Assembly (NCBI GenBank): GCA_007135015.1
Contig: SLJS01000008.1
Coordinates: forward strand, 1 to 5,756
Direction of reading: 5' to 3'
From: Alcanivorax sp.
GTDB taxonomy: Bacteria > Pseudomonadota > Gammaproteobacteria > Pseudomonadales > Alcanivoracaceae
Length of the DNA: 5,756 nt
In this document: piece after piece, positions 5,032 to 5,756 of the stretch
Numbering within the stretch: the stretch's first letter is position 1
Layout of the letters: each line of letters opens with the position of its first letter
Notes under the pieces: generated by a model
Databases searched by the model: none
What the model was told of the DNA's origin: nothing
Seen by the model: the letters and a program-made list of their open reading frames with translations, nothing else
Program-made: the position numbers and the translations under genes

Positions 5032-5756
5032 TTAAAGTTCATAATCCCATCCAACAGCCTGAAAAAGGGGCTTTGGCCGTGGAAGGCCTAGTTGCTCAAC
5101 AAACGAAAACGCGTAGCTATTACTATTTGGACCCATAGGCATATACGGGATCCTCCTACGATTTATGGCGCTTACATACGACTTCATCCTGTTCTCTACG
5201 GTTTTCATGCTAATGTCAACAACACCTACCTTTACAGGAAGAGCGATAGTATCCTCCGGGGGATCTGGTTCAATTCTACCCCATATTCCGTATTCGGCCT
5301 GGAGCGTTCCAAAAACCCCCTTCTTCGTTGCCATATCTACCGGATCCAAACTCGGCCCGGCTCGGGTAATCCGGTCGTGCTCACTCGCACGACTAGAAGC
5401 TATAACGAAGGCATGGTGCTGCATGTGAAAAGAATACCCTACAGCCTCTGTATACCCGACCTTGATCATGGTCTTGGGCCTGATCTGCGGGTGCTGAAAT
5501 CCTGCCAGTACATTCGATACAGCTTGTGCACCCATCGCCTGGTTTATTGTGAAAAGGCCCGTTGGATCAACACCATTCACTGGGTCTGAATGTGCATAAA
5601 GATACTTGTTCAGCGTAATTGGCTCCTGAGCCCTTCCCGGCCACGTATCCATCTGCGTAAACCGCGCAGCACCGGGATCGTAGTACCGCGCCCGCAGATA
5701 ATATTGCTCCAGCTCCGGATCGAACTGCTCGCCGGTGAAGCGGTACAGGCTTTCCG
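5032..5756 (-). CDS. C-terminal end of an Rhs polymorphic toxin: conserved core plus variable toxin domain (5' end beyond right edge)
   Basis: The last 240 residues are in frame from the window edge. Residues 1-67 are the Rhs-associated core: YRFTGEQFDPE, YYLRARYYDPGAARFTQMD, NKYLYAHSDPVNGVDPTGL. D36 and D63 correspond to the two Asp-containing motifs around the self-cleavage site of Rhs proteins, so the tail would be released after about residue 67. The variable domain (68-240) is about 174 residues. It has HHAFVIASS at 113-121, RAGP at 131-134, a Gly/Trp-rich middle (GIWGRIEPDPPEDT), a helix (TVENRMKSYVSAINRRR) and then MGPNSNSYAFSFVEQLGLPRP and a final GWDYEL. A His strand followed late by an N-S-N-S helix start recalls permuted papain/NlpC-P60 (LRAT-like) enzymes, where the position is usually NC; here Ser would replace the Cys. 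The fold is inference; the Rhs toxin call is firm. GC is lower than in the core, as usual for exchanged tips. Confidence 0.88.
   Translation of the reverse strand, partial: ESLYRFTGEQFDPELEQYYLRARYYDPGAARFTQMDTWPGRAQEPITLNKYLYAHSDPVNGVDPTGLFTINQAMGAQAVSNVLAGFQHPQIRPKTMIKVGYTEAVGYSFHMQHHAFVIASSRASEHDRITRAGPSLDPVDMATKKGVFGTLQAEYGIWGRIEPDPPEDTIALPVKVGVVDISMKTVENRMKSYVSAINRRRIPYMPMGPNSNSYAFSFVEQLGLPRPKPLFQAVGWDYEL

Noticed and set aside
5092..5589. Plus-strand open frame opposite the Rhs tail
   Set aside because: The opposite strand encodes the Rhs core continuing in frame into the tail, so this is a shadow.
1..5756. CRISPR array, tRNA or rRNA
   Set aside because: No regularly spaced repeats, cloverleaf-like segments or rRNA-like stretches were seen.

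Overview
The window looks like a piece of a high-GC proteobacterial chromosome. A gammaproteobacterium is my best guess, from the stand-alone Smr protein, the membrane-protein pair and the family style of the Rhs and transposase proteins; no ribosomal or other phylogenetic marker is present, so this is inference. The left part is GC-rich and looks like ordinary core DNA. The right end falls to roughly 38% GC in the small lipoprotein gene.

Left part (1-1882): the start of a small Smr-domain protein on the minus strand runs off the left edge. Divergent from it are two plus-strand membrane-protein genes 54 bases apart: a VTT-domain (TVP38/TMEM64, DedA-like) protein and a multi-pass protein beginning with an NPYQSP motif. 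Between the Smr gene and the first of these lie a small hairpin and a 7-bp tandem repeat.

Middle part (1922-4709): a decayed 5' portion of an Rhs/YD-repeat gene lies on the minus strand with its signal peptide and probable promoter. It has at least two frameshifts and one apparent internal deletion, and its homology stops about 40 bases from the membrane-protein gene. Immediately beyond its promoter, on the plus strand, is a type II toxin-antitoxin pair, brnT-brnA, joined by an ATGA overlap. A 15-bp perfect dyad covers its predicted -10 box and is a natural autoregulatory operator. A DD(35)E transposase gene follows, then about 340 bases with no convincing gene.

Right part (4710-5756): on the minus strand lies the C-terminal end of a second Rhs protein, with the conserved core ending in a DPTGL motif followed by a variable C-terminal domain of about 170 residues. 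Its gene continues past the right edge. Thirteen bases downstream is a small AT-rich gene for a predicted lipoprotein, the natural candidate for the cognate immunity protein. The variable domain has a His-rich strand and a late NSNSY motif that hint at a permuted papain/NlpC-P60-like fold; together with the lipoprotein this suggests a toxin acting in the cell envelope.

Overall this is an accessory polymorphic-toxin locus: an intact Rhs-CT/immunity module, a second and decayed Rhs 5' end, a toxin-antitoxin pair and a transposase packed beside core genes. The two Rhs pieces cannot be one gene split by an insertion, because in the direction of transcription the C-terminal piece comes before the N-terminal one.
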